Source: Calothrix sp. HK-06
GTDB taxonomy: Bacteria > Cyanobacteriota > Cyanobacteriia > Cyanobacteriales > Nostocaceae
Direction of reading: 5' to 3'
Assembly (NCBI RefSeq): GCF_001904745.1
Contig: NZ_MRCD01000011.1
Coordinates: forward strand, 1 to 64,000
Length of the DNA: 64,000 nt
This document shows positions 45,364-54,252 of this stretch, piece by piece. A program made the position numbers and the translations under genes. Within the stretch, counting starts at the first letter, position 1. The number at the start of each line of letters is the position of its first letter. Below the pieces are notes generated by a model. It did not search any database, was not told the origin of the DNA, and saw only the letters and a program-made list of their open reading frames with translations.

Positions 45364-45399
45364 GGCAATCTCCCCAGTTTATTTACTTGCCATATCCTG

Positions 45400-46359
45400 C
45401 TAGCGAGCTAAGTTCATTAGTTCTTTAGGAGAAGCTAATAAGTCAATTGCTACGAAGAAAACCTTGTCATCGGGATTCAACAAAAATCTCCAAGCCATAT
45501 TCATACCCACGGCCGCGCCAAACCAAGGAGTTTGCACTTTACCTGTAACTTTAATTTGGGTGAAACCGTCTTCTACTGGTTCAATGACTCCACGCTCTGG
45601 AATTAACTTGAGGTTTTGGCATTCTTCGCGGAAAAAGCGAAATACTGCATCTTTACCAACAATTGGTTTTTGGAAAGGAGGTTGCAGGGCGCCATCGGGG
45701 GCAAATAACTCAATCAGGGCATCAAAGTCATTGGCATTCATGTTGTTCATGTAGTTCAACACGGTCGGATTATCCAGACCTTCGATGTTGACTTTGGTGC
45801 GCTGTGATATTTCTTTAGCTGGAACAACTGGTTCTGTAACGGGTTGGTAAGTACCTGCCAGTCCTGGGTCGTATCCCATATCAACCACATTATTTCTTAA
45901 AACTGTGATTTGCTGACCCGCGTCCAGTCCTCTAATGACTTGCAATACTGCGTTGGCATTGGCAGAAAGCTGATACCCTTCGGGAATAGGAGCAACAAAG
46001 CCTTGTTCCATCCATTCTCCAAGCCGATACCAGAAACCTAATTTAATATTGACCGACCAAGTACCATAAGTGCGGCAAATTGGTGTGTCAGCACGATTGG
46101 TCAGGTCGCACATTACTTGCGATTGCTCTTGGAAGCTCATTTGCTTAATTTGATTCAAAGTTCCTTCAGCAAATTGCATATTCGCTGCTCCGGGGGCAGC
46201 GATGGTGATTGTTTTACCCATTTCCAGATAAGCGAACCAAATCAATGCAAGCTGGTCTTCGGCACTGAGTTGCTTAAATCTAGCAATCGTAGCTGGGACG
46301 GTATCAGCCGTTAGAGTATTGGGAAAAATACTGCGGGCTGAATCGATGGTGAATGGCAT
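45400..46359 (-). CDS. ocp: Orange carotenoid protein
   Basis: The 319-residue photoprotective protein binds a keto-carotenoid, is switched by blue-green light and quenches phycobilisome excitation. The N-terminal helical domain begins MPFTIDSARSIFPNTL. Tyr44, Trp110 and Arg155 match known functional positions. In the C-terminal NTF2-like domain, Tyr203, Trp290 and Glu246 match the carotenoid-contact and salt-bridge residues, with a two-residue numbering offset. The length is normal for the full two-domain protein. The start at 46359 has AGGTAG upstream; a 26-codon upstream extension is not family-like. No fluorescence recovery protein or carotenoid ketolase is adjacent. The sequence is closest in feel to the OCP1 group. 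It lies next to a transferred GST gene and a long palindrome. Confidence 0.97.
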   Translation of the reverse strand: MPFTIDSARSIFPNTLTADTVPATIARFKQLSAEDQLALIWFAYLEMGKTITIAAPGAANMQFAEGTLNQIKQMSFQEQSQVMCDLTNRADTPICRTYGTWSVNIKLGFWYRLGEWMEQGFVAPIPEGYQLSANANAVLQVIRGLDAGQQITVLRNNVVDMGYDPGLAGTYQPVTEPVVPAKEISQRTKVNIEGLDNPTVLNYMNNMNANDFDALIELFAPDGALQPPFQKPIVGKDAVFRFFREECQNLKLIPERGVIEPVEDGFTQIKVTGKVQTPWFGAAVGMNMAWRFLLNPDDKVFFVAIDLLASPKELMNLAR

Positions 46360-46898
46360 AATATCTCTACCTAATAGATTTGCAACTGACGGAAAGCTTA
46401 AATTGAAGTTTTTAGGAAGCAAAAATGTAATGTCCAATACTTAAAGTATCACGTTGATGTTAAAGTAGTTGTAATTTACTGCTACATATAGCACTGTTAT
46501 TTAAGTAACGCCAATTTAAACTTGGTTTACCTCTCTATTTTCCGTTTTGTTTGTTTTGTCGGCTTAACAACCTACATAGGTAATCACCCTTCAGCCGTGC
46601 CTAAGCCTCAAGCATTAAAGGGTAGAATATAGCATAAGTTTAGCTTGAAGAAAAAGAATTGTAGACAAATTCTTGACTCTAATTTTCAGCTTAAAATATT
46701 TAAGTGAAGATTTTGTGAAGAAATCTACTAAAAATCAGGGCAATATGATTTATGACCTAATTTCTTTCTCTAGACGTATAAAAGCTGAAAATGGTTGTCC
46801 TACATAATTAGGTAATCAAAAATCATAGGTTTTCAAGACTGATACTCGGCTCTAGTTCTACAGGTACAGCTACCTAATGACATCAGGAACTGCTTTGA
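46360..46898. other. Upstream region of ocp and spacer
   Basis: It contains the promoter region of ocp on the minus strand. No gene and no GGCGCC are seen. AT-rich sequence with TACCTAATGA/TAGGTAATC motifs near 46560-46880 shows no clear structure. Confidence 0.35.
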
Positions 46899-47654
46899 TT
46901 ACTTAGTTACCTAGAATCAACACCCAAACATAAATTACGCATTGGACCAATTCTTTACTTATTTTGGGGTACATCAAATCAACTCGACTTAAACGATTGG
47001 TTTAACAATCCAGAAGAAGAAGATGTTTGCGCGCTATTAAAAGCAATTAATTCTGGTAATAGACATCCGCCACCAGTTAAAGCAACAGATTTTTACGTAC
47101 TCGCTTTATCAGGCGCCAGTGGGAGGGTTATAGTTAGAGATTTTTTACAAACTACCGTTGAACAAGTTAAATATTCTTTTTCATCATGGTTTGAGGCACA
47201 ATCTTTAATTGACTTAACAGGAAAAGTTAAAGAGCCAGCAGGACTTTATAAACTCGCTGCACAAGCTTATCGAGATGCGAAAAAAGAGTTACAAGCACGC
47301 ACATTAACAGAGTTAGGTTTTTGTGCATTACAACCAGGTAGACGTTTACCTTCAGATTGGCTGCACAAACTATTAGAGCGTGTTAGAGTACAGCGTCAAC
47401 CAACTTACCGAGGTTGTTCATTAATTAAATTAATACTTATATCTTGGGGGGTTAAGATTACCGTGAGTTTAGATGAACGCATGGAACAGTTAAATCTACG
47501 TCAAAAACAAGCTTACTGTTGTGGTCGGTTACTAGCACTTTTTGGCACCATTCAATATTATGCATTGGGTCAAGTTAATAGCAGCGTGATTGATGATTCA
47601 TATGGTGCCGCATCAACTACACCAAGTAAAATATCAGTTATTCAACTCGCGTAA
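46899..47654 (+). pseudogene. cas8c: Decayed type I-C CRISPR gene cas8c (csd1)
   Basis: A continuous 251-codon stretch without a proper start shows Cas8c hallmarks: ILYLFWGTSNQLDLNDWF, DVCALLKAINSG, ATDFYVLALSGASGRVIVRD with the following FLQTTVEQVKYSFSSWFE, RRLPSDWLHKLLERVR, and near the end AYCCGRLLALFGTIQYYALG with YGAASTTPSK. Cas8c is the large Cascade subunit of type I-C systems and normally exceeds 550 residues. Both the N-terminal half and the final part are missing. No cas5, cas7, cas3, cas1/2 or repeat array was found in the window. It is an orphan relic, upstream of an IS630 insertion. It carries one GGCGCC. Confidence 0.75.
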
Positions 47655-47805
47655 AACTAGTAATTTTAGGAAAATTAATAACTAATAATAATATCCAATT
47701 TAGGATTATTAGGTTATAATTATCTTACAAAGTATAAAACTTTGTATGTAAAGGATACGATGCCTTTAATAAAAATCGTCGTAGCAGTTTCCCTTTAATA
47801 CCAAT

Positions 47806-48915
47806 TTAATGTGAAGCTGCATAGAAAAGGGCTTCTAAAATAAAGTTGTAAGAGGAAACAGACATAACTTGTTCAAGTGTAAGTTGGTCAAACAACTCTT
47901 GGATGCGATTACGTAAATCTTGCAACGAAGAAAACAGCTTATTTTTAAGTGGTTGCTTAAGTAATTCCCAGAGTCTTTCAATTGGGTTCAGTTCTGGGGA
48001 ATGAGATGGTTGAAGTAAAGGAATAATATTCTCAGGCCAACGAATTGCAGAACTTGTGTGAGCGCAAAGTGGGCGGTGTCGGCTTCCGTCCCGCCCAACT
48101 TTGCAAGAGAGCAGGCGCCTGGTCTATTTGTAAAATTGCATAATCGGAGCCTAATTCCTGGGATAGCCAATCTAGAAATTCTTGAAAATAGTCACCATTA
48201 AGTTTAGGATACTCATGTAGGAAGTGTTCTCCCGTTAAGGGTTCAATGGCGCCGTAAATCCAAAAATTTTCTCTTCCCCATGCAATAGGTACAGTAGGTT
48301 TGACCCCAGGAGCGGTAATAACTTTACCTGTTTGTGTCTTCATGCCAAGTCTGGTTTCGTCTTGGCACAGATAGCGAATGCATCTGCCTTGTGCCAAAAG
48401 AGCTTCCAAGCTTAACAATACCGTACCAAGTTTTTTTTAAACCTTTGTACTATTTCAGAGTCTTGTTTATGGCTTTTTGGGCGTGGAGCTTTAAGTTTTG
48501 CTCCAAATCGATATCTTACCCACGCATAAACTGTTCCATACTCCATACTTAGGTTATGCTCCTTCTCTAACCATTCAACAATGGCGCCATAGCTACTAAA
48601 TCCTTCTCCTGTTTCCAGTTCCTGTTTTAGTGCGATTATTACTTCCTCAGTCATTTTAGGGGTTGCACCCGGCGCCTTCTTTATTTCCAATAACCCATTT
48701 ATTCCACCCAAACGATATTTTTGTAACCATCGTGTGATTGTCGATGTGTCTCTGCCCAAGCGTTTTCCTATTTCCTGTTGCTCGCTTACCTGACCAGTTT
48801 TAAGCCACCACAACATTTGGAGTTTTTCTTTTTGCTCTGCGAGTCTGGCTGTTTGTAGCCGTTTCTTTAACTCCTCTTCACTCTCTGTTATCTCTATTTT
48901 AAATGGGCGACTCAT
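47806..48915 (-). pseudogene. IS630 transposase: two-frame gene with slippery A8 and a later insertion
   Basis: Frame A (48412-48915) encodes the helix-turn-helix region (GRDTSTITRWLQKYRLGGING) and ends VQRFKKNLVRYC. Eight A residues near the end of frame A (48431-48438) would allow a -1 shift into frame B, which continues LGTVLLSLEALLAQG, CQDETRLGMKTQTG (first catalytic Asp) and DYAILQIDQAPA (second Asp). This is the usual -1 frameshift design of such elements, though a simple mutation cannot be excluded. A 49-bp insertion then breaks frame B. The intact remainder, SSAIRWPENIIPLLQPSHSPELNPIERLWELLK with the catalytic Glu, resumes in another frame and ends at 47806. Without the insertion the transposase would be full length. 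Confidence 0.85.
48064..48112. mobile_element. 45-bp palindromic insertion with 4-bp target duplication
   Basis: GCAAAGTGGGCGG and CGCCCAACTTTGC arms enclose about 15 bases inside the IS630 transposase. GAGC is repeated at both edges (48060-48063, 48109-48112). Removing 49 bases restores the transposase frame (DQAPAHTSSAIRWP). It is thus a clean, recent insertion of a tiny hairpin element that must be mobilised in trans. Confidence 0.75.
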
Positions 48916-49064
48916 GGGTACTCTAGGTAGATGCAGCTTACAAGGCTATTATATGCAACTTCATATTAAATTGGTATAAACTGGATAAAGTTTTTCAAAC
49001 TTTTGATGACCAAGCTGATTTTAGACATCAAATACTAACGGTGCAACAAATAAGCGCTAAAGAT

Positions 49065-49112
49065 TAAGTATTTAAATGTTTAAGTATCTAAGCATCTAAA
49101 TATTTAAGTTGT
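49065..49112. repeat. Short TTTAAGTATCTAA-type tandem repeat
   Basis: The phrases TTTAAGTATCTAAGCATCTA and ATATTTAAG repeat a roughly 8-9 base unit. Related stretches occur at 63240-63275 and 44139-44156. It looks like a simple decayed repeat of unknown role. Confidence 0.35.
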
Positions 49113-49294
49113 TAAGGTCATAAAAAAAGATATCCAAGCGCCCAGTGCTTTTAACGTGGCTAATTCTTTGGTGGTTAAACCAGTGGCGCCTGTATCACCT
49201 TGAATTGAACTTAGAATATTTAATAATTTTTAACCAGTGCCCTTAACAATTCAAGATTAATGTTAATGCTTTAAAGAAACACAAATACTACTTT

Positions 49295-50128
49295 ATGTCC
49301 ACAAATTTACAACCAGGCGAGCGCTTTGTAGATGTTTAATTGCCGAACCATGAAAATAAGTTAGTAAAACTTAGCGATTTTACTCAACCCAGCCTTATGG
49401 ATTACCATACAGGTTTTACTGATGGCTACCCTCTGATTGTTGTCTTTTACCGTGGCTTTTTTTGTCCGCGAGACCGCGAGCAACTTTCGCAATTGGTACA
49501 ATTTCAAAACGAATTAGCAATTAATTATGGTAGATTAGTAACGATTAGCGTTGACTCACCAATGGTACAAGCTGCCTTCCGGGCAGGGTTAGGGGCGCAG
49601 TGGTCATTTTTATGTGATGAGAAGCGCGAACTCATAACAGAAATTAATATTTTGGATAGCACAGAAGGAGAGTATGCTTATCGCGCGCAACCTTATACTT
49701 TTATTTTAAAGAGCGACCTAACTATCTACAAAATTTACAACGGTTGGTTCTTCGTTGGGCGCCCTACTATTGAAGAATTGCGACACGATTTACGTGCAAT
49801 AATGGAAACACGCGCGGATTACCACTACGAAGACTATGACACACCACAAGTAAAACAAGTTCGCATTCCTCAACAAGAATGGGTAAATGGTGCGCCAGTA
49901 CTAGGAGCTAATGGACTTTCTGTGGTACAAGGAGTTGTACGTTGGTTTGATATCATTGCAGGCAATGGCATGATTGCCAGAAACGATGGTGGAGAGGACG
50001 TCTTTTTTAACTTCACTGCTATTCCTGGGGAGGGATACCGCATCCTAAGCGCTGGTACTCCTGTCAAATTTGAGCTAGTTGAGAGCAAATTTGGATTGGT
50101 AGCTCGTAATGTTCAACAACAAAGTTAA
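49295..50128 (+). CDS. Peroxiredoxin-like / cold-shock-domain fusion with an early in-frame stop
   Basis: The reading frame starts MSTNLQPGERFVDV and meets TAA at 49337-49339. It then continues LPNHENKLVKLSDF, exactly where relatives would read through with Glu or similar. A TTG right after the stop (49340) could be a restart. The redoxin domain (residues 1-165) has the peroxidatic-type Cys in VVFYRGFFCPRDREQ. The C-terminal domain (about 205-275) is cold-shock-like, with QGVVRWFDIIAGNGMIAR and DVFFNFTAIPGEGYR corresponding to RNP1 and RNP2. The fusion suggests redox-linked nucleic acid binding, but this is inference. No thioredoxin partner is adjacent. The gene may be translated at low level, or be newly dead. 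Confidence 0.8.
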
Positions 50129-50241
50129 TATTACTCCTTTTTCTGAAGCGAGCTTTGCCTATTGCACAATCGAGCTAGAGGCTATGACGTTTATAGTAAG
50201 AGTAAAGATAGGTACTCTAAATACTAACCCCGAAAAAGTTT

Positions 50242-51144
50242 ATGAATACTGAGCAAGATAATGAAAATCTAATTAAAAAAGTTATGGAATCCCCGCCCGC
50301 AACCGTGAAAGCAAAAAAAAAGGTTGCCAAAAAAGTTAAAAAATACACGACTGAAGGTGAAGGAAGTTCTAAACTATCCAGTCAGCTCTACGAAAAAAAA
50401 ATAGCCAAGCTGCAATTAGAACTGGTGAAAATGCAGTATTGGGTAAAGTTTACAGGTGCCCGCATCGTAATTATTTTTGAAGGACGGGATGCCGCAGGCA
50501 AGGGAGGTACGATTAAACGGATTGCGGAGCCTTTAAATCCCCGTGGTTGCCGTATCGTCGCTTTAGGCACGCCCAGCGATCACGAAAAAACCCAATGGTA
50601 CTTCCAACGCTATGTAGCCCATCTGCCATCTGCGGGTGAAATTGTTTTGTTTGACCGTAGTTGGTATAACCGTGCTGGTGTAGAGCATGTGATGGGCTTT
50701 TGCACAGAAAAACAGTACAAGCATTTCATGCAAGATTGTCCAGATTTTGAAAGGATGTTAGTGCGTGAGGGCATTATTCTACTGAAGTATTGGTTTTCTG
50801 TCAGCGATGATGAGCAAGAACGGCGTTTTCAATCCCGAACCACCGATCCAGCACGACGGTGGAAACTGAGTCCAATGGATATCGAATCGCGCGATCGGTG
50901 GGTGGAATACTCTAAAGCTAAGGATGTTATGTTTGCCCACACTAATATCCCCGAAGCACCCTGGTTCACTGTTGAAGCATACGACAAAAAACGCGCTCGC
51001 CTGAATTGTATTTACCACATCCTTAGCAAGATTCCCTACGTGGATATGACCCCACAAGCCCTAGAACTGTCTCCCAGGAAGCCTGCCGAGACCTATGTCA
51101 GACCACCCCAAAATGAACAGTTCTTTGTACCACAGACTTATTAG
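50242..51144 (+). CDS. ppk2: Polyphosphate kinase 2 (PPK2 family)
   Basis: The 300-residue enzyme transfers phosphate between polyphosphate and nucleotides in the cytoplasm. Walker A is GRDAAGKGG at 81-89, and the Walker B region is VLFDRSWYNRAGVE, with Asp138 and Arg139. The lid carries the Arg-rich segment ERRFQSRTTDPARRWKLSP. The N-terminal 45 residues are a Lys-rich extension. The length fits single-domain class I PPK2, which often favours making GTP or ATP from polyphosphate; the exact nucleotide preference cannot be read. There is no clear ribosome site beyond a purine-rich stretch before 50242. A strong bidirectional hairpin follows at 51165. The upstream peroxiredoxin fusion points the same way, 114 bases away. 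Confidence 0.96.
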   Translation: MNTEQDNENLIKKVMESPPATVKAKKKVAKKVKKYTTEGEGSSKLSSQLYEKKIAKLQLELVKMQYWVKFTGARIVIIFEGRDAAGKGGTIKRIAEPLNPRGCRIVALGTPSDHEKTQWYFQRYVAHLPSAGEIVLFDRSWYNRAGVEHVMGFCTEKQYKHFMQDCPDFERMLVREGIILLKYWFSVSDDEQERRFQSRTTDPARRWKLSPMDIESRDRWVEYSKAKDVMFAHTNIPEAPWFTVEAYDKKRARLNCIYHILSKIPYVDMTPQALELSPRKPAETYVRPPQNEQFFVPQTY

Positions 51145-51164
51145 GTAAAAGACACACTAAAAAT

Positions 51165-51192
51165 CTGAACCACCAACTTCTTGGTGGTTCAG
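51165..51192. terminator. Bidirectional terminator hairpin
   Basis: A perfect 12-base stem (CTGAACCACCAA / TTGGTGGTTCAG) closes over a CTTC loop between two convergent genes. The minus-strand side is followed by ATTTTTAG, a fair T-run. The plus side has TTATATTTTG. It would end ppk2 and the small gene at 51226. Confidence 0.85.
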
Positions 51193-51225
51193 AGTTATAT
51201 TTTGTATTAACTATTACTTAACCAC

Positions 51226-51471
51226 TTAGACAGGGAAGAAAGTCCGCATAATAAGTGGTCTAGCAAAGCCTGAAGCACCAAGCGCTAGCAAAATACTAGT
51301 AAAGAACAAACTTATTTGAGGCTTAGAATCTAGTTTTTGATCTTCTCTACCACCTGTAAAGAATAAAGACCAAGCTTGGTTTGCATTGATAGTTTTAAAG
51401 CTATTGAAGCTAGGACTAAAAACAAAAGCACCAAACATCTCAGGAGATCGGAAATCTAAATTATTTATCAT
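51226..51471 (-). CDS. Small hypothetical membrane protein
   Basis: The 81-residue frame starts MINNLDFRSPEMFGAFVFSP and ends with a hydrophobic segment (PQISLFFTSILLALGASGFARPLIM), one membrane helix. It converges on ppk2 and shares its hairpin terminator, which supports it being a real transcription unit. The spacing from other genes is wide. No family is recognised. It contains no Cys and no metal motif. Confidence 0.5.
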   Translation of the reverse strand: MINNLDFRSPEMFGAFVFSPSFNSFKTINANQAWSLFFTGGREDQKLDSKPQISLFFTSILLALGASGFARPLIMRTFFPV

Positions 51472-51941
51472 GTAAATAAGTATAACAATAATCTTGCCAA
51501 ATAGCTAGTTTTCTGGTGAAAGCAAAGTAGGCACGTCAAGGGTAGCAATAGTGCTTGCACTGACGGGAGTACGCTTAAAAAGCGCTTGGGTGCTTGTTAA
51601 TCATCGAGTTGGTACTACAAATATTATTTGATAACAGCGCTTATGTAATCGTCAGGAATCAAAACCACCCGAAAACCCAATATTCTTTCTGAACTGCAAG
51701 AACTTATGCACCCATTACATATAGTGCTTCCTGACAGCTAAATTAATTGAAGAGGCGCATAAAAATGTACTATCCTATAAATGCAAACAGGCGCTTGTAT
51801 AAGTTATCTTAGATAATAAAATGGTATTAAAATATACACAAATATTTTAATACATGTAATGTATCTTAAATTTGAAGCGAGGTTATGCGAAAAAATAGTT
51901 AGTCAAGATGTATCAATATATTGATTTACCTAAATACTTCT
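51472..51941. other. Intergenic region
   Basis: No gene is supported. AAGCGCTTGGGTGCTTG (51579-51595) is a partial repeat. The promoter of the CHAT-type stub should lie in the last 100 bases. Confidence 0.35.
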
Positions 51942-52148
51942 ATGAGTAATAATTCTGACCAAAAAAGAATTTTATTTTTATCTGCAAATCCAAGGGAAAC
52001 ATCAAATTTACGCTTAGAAGAAGAAAGAAGAGAGATTGAAGAACGATTACGTTTGGCTGGTTATGGAAAACATCCTATTTATTCAAGCGGCGCCACTCGA
52101 CCAAGAGACATGCAGCAGGCGATGATTGATTATAAACCAAACGTATAA
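51942..52148 (+). pseudogene. Truncated N terminus of a CHAT/effector-associated type protein
   Basis: MSNNSDQKRILFLSANPRET is followed by SNLRLEEERREIEERLRLAG and ATRPRDMQQAMIDYKPNV. This is the opening fold found at the N terminus of many cyanobacterial caspase/CHAT or STAND proteins, where it normally continues IVHFSGHG. Here TAA follows KPNV immediately, so all catalytic parts are missing. The break lies 47 bases from the end of a truncated recD2 on the other strand, which points to a shared rearrangement. Confidence 0.65.
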
Positions 52149-52194
52149 TCCTATGATTTTAAGTTACTGTTGACAACCCAGACATTTCTGGTAG

Positions 52195-53187
52195 TCACTG
52201 TGCCGCACGTCCGGTAGGCGCCGCAAGTGCAATTTTCTTACCCATCGCCTTCCACAATTGAACAACGGTACGTACCGAGAAGGTTTTGCCCGTACCTGGT
52301 CCACCCGTAATTATCGAAATTTTGGAATAAGCAGCAATTTCAACAGCGTCTTGTTGTTGTGGTGAGAGCTGCATTTTACGGGATGAAGAAAATTTTTCAA
52401 TCCAGGTACGAACGCGCGGGATGTCTTGATTTGATAGTCGGGACAGGCGCCTGTTTAGTAGTACTGCTAAATTTTGTTCAGTATGGAAGAAAACAGGCTT
52501 GTAACAAATCCATTTCTTCGTCTCAGTAGCAAGTTCTATAATTATGTCACCCTGATTCGACATCACATGAATAATAAATTCAATCGCATCTGCTTTGGGT
52601 GTGTGACTATCGGTTCTAAGAAGTTGAACTGTTTTTTATACTAGTTCAGACTTTGGTAAATAACAGTGTCCATCTTCTGCTGCTTGAGAAAGGCAATAAG
52701 TAAGACCTGCTTTATATCTAAATTCTGAGTTAGAAGGAACACCCAGACCGTGTGCTATTTTGTCAGCGGTGATGAAACCGATACCATATATATCAACTGA
52801 GAGTTGGGAAGGATTATTTGTAACTACACCAATTGAAGCGGCGCCGTATTGTTTATAAATCTTTATAGAATAGGTAGTTGAAACATTGTGGGATTGTAGA
52901 AATACCATCACTTCTTTGATGCTTTTTTGTGTCTCCCATATTTCTTTAATCATTTCGATACGCTTTTTAGCGATACCGGGGATTTCGGATAGGCGCCCGA
53001 TATGATTATCGAGAATATCTAATGTATCGAGTCCAAAATGAGCAACGATACGTTTTGCTGTCGCGGGACCAACACCTTTAATTAGTCCACTACCTAAATA
53101 TTTTTCTATCCCTGTTAATGTTGCTGGCTTGGTTTCTTGGTAAAAAGTTATTTCAAATTGGGCGTCGTCAAACAGTCCATATCATGT
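52195..53187 (-). pseudogene. recD2: Decayed RecD2-type helicase gene
   Basis: Reading on the minus strand: ATLTGIEKYLGSGLIKGVGPATAKRI (the RecD2 N-terminal region with helix-hairpin-helix turns, GIGFITADKIA) runs to CYLPKSELV, then TAA at 52636-52638. The same frame resumes KTVQLLRTDSHTPKADAIEF and goes on to SPQQQDAVEIA and GGPGTGKTFSVRTV (Walker A), and ends APTGRAAQ followed by a stop. RecD2 helicases are about 740 residues. The first tens of residues and all motifs after motif Ia are lost. The gene is therefore dead at both ends as well as interrupted. Several GGCGCC sites lie in it. Confidence 0.88.
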
Positions 53188-53564
53188 GCGGCAAGTATTT
53201 AAGTATTAACTCTTGCTCACACACAATCTGCTGTATACAGCGTAATGCCTTGCGTGCGTACTTTTTTACTAAAGCACAACACAGGTAGCATTGTTTAACG
53301 GCGCCTCTCCATCAAAAACTGTTACAAAATAAGCTGGACAACAAATCTTGATGAAAATCGGAAATTCCAGTTTACAGAGATGAATTTGAACTCAACAGTA
53401 AATTAAACCACAAAACTTTGAGGACTTGTATAGTTAATTTGTTAAGGCTGGCGCCCTCATGATAGGGTAATCAAGATATGCGCCAAAGCAATATTTATCT
53501 TTTTTAAAACAAAAACCTGGTTTGACCAGGCAGTACAAGACAACTACTTAATATCTTAAGTTCG
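53188..53564. other. Spacer upstream of the two-component pair
   Basis: No gene is supported. CCTGG-TTTGA-CCAGG (53516-53530) is a small inverted repeat 35 bases before the response regulator start and could be an operator. GGCGCC sites are at 53299 and 53451. Confidence 0.4.
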
Positions 53565-54218
53565 ATGAATATTCAAAAACCAAAGATTTTAATTGTTGAT
53601 GACCATCACTTGCTGCTAAATGGAACAATTAGTTTAGTAAGCGAGCGTCATCCCGATGCACTGGTGTTATCAGCCCAGACTGTACAGTCAGCCCAAGCTT
53701 CGGTTGCCGAGCATTCTCCTGACTTGGTAATTGCGGATTTATCCATACCACAAACAGCTGAAACAACGGCGCAAATAGAAAATGGATTGAGGTTGCTGTC
53801 ACAATTAATGAAGAATTATCCCCATCTCAACCTAATGGTGCAAAGCAGTAATATCAAAACCTTAATTCGCTTGATGCCAGAAATTGATGCCCATCAGGGA
53901 GGATTTACAATAGTAGATAAAAGTTCGAGCGTAGAAACCTTTTTAACCCGGATGGATTGGTCAATCCAGGGACTGACCCACACTAAAGATATTCAAGGGG
54001 ATTTGGAAGTCAAACCAGAGTGGTTGGAGGTACTGCGACTTGCGTTTGAAGAAGGATTGCAAGATAAAGCAATCGCGAGCGCCATGTATAAATCCGAACG
54101 CATGATTCGCCATTACTGGTCAAAAATTCAAGATGCATTAGAAATTTATCCAGAAGAAGGAAAAAATATTCGGGCATTGACCCAAATTCGTGCGCGTGAA
54201 AAAGGGTTAATTGACTGA
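53565..54218 (+). CDS. Response regulator with receiver and NarL-like output domain
   Basis: The 217-residue protein has a receiver domain: acidic pair Asp12/Asp13 in ILIVDDHH, phospho-acceptor Asp58 in LVIADLSIPQ, and Lys in VDKSSS. A C-terminal helix-turn-helix follows (VLRLAFEEGLQDKAIASAMYKSERMIRHYWSKI). The output domain resembles the LuxR/NarL layout but is divergent. It probably binds DNA as a dimer after phosphorylation. It is followed after 34 bases by a histidine kinase on the same strand, its likely partner. A CCTGG/CCAGG inverted repeat just upstream may be its own site. Confidence 0.9.
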   Translation: MNIQKPKILIVDDHHLLLNGTISLVSERHPDALVLSAQTVQSAQASVAEHSPDLVIADLSIPQTAETTAQIENGLRLLSQLMKNYPHLNLMVQSSNIKTLIRLMPEIDAHQGGFTIVDKSSSVETFLTRMDWSIQGLTHTKDIQGDLEVKPEWLEVLRLAFEEGLQDKAIASAMYKSERMIRHYWSKIQDALEIYPEEGKNIRALTQIRAREKGLID

Positions 54219-54252
54219 TTAAATAATTGATGGTGTTAAAGGTGTGTTGTCT

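Larger units (their letters stand above)
47801..48974 (-). mobile_element. IS630-family insertion sequence
   Basis: Inverted ends begin CCAATTTAAT on the left and end ATTAAATTGG on the right; similarity extends through TGAAGCTGCATA. The element is flanked on both sides by TA (47799-47800, 48975-48976), the IS630 target. It is 1174 bp and encodes one transposase in two frames. It is damaged by a 49-bp insertion. Confidence 0.88.
47760..49067 (+). pseudogene. Small gene interrupted by the IS630 element
   Basis: An ATG at 47760 with AAGGA upstream reads MPLIKIVVAVSL, then TAA. If the IS630 element is removed with one TA, the same frame continues YKLDKVFQTFDDQADFRHQI...QQISAKD and stops at 49067. 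The ancestral gene was therefore probably about 45 codons. The TAA spans the junction zone, and whether it pre-dates the insertion cannot be told. The function is unknown. Confidence 0.4.
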
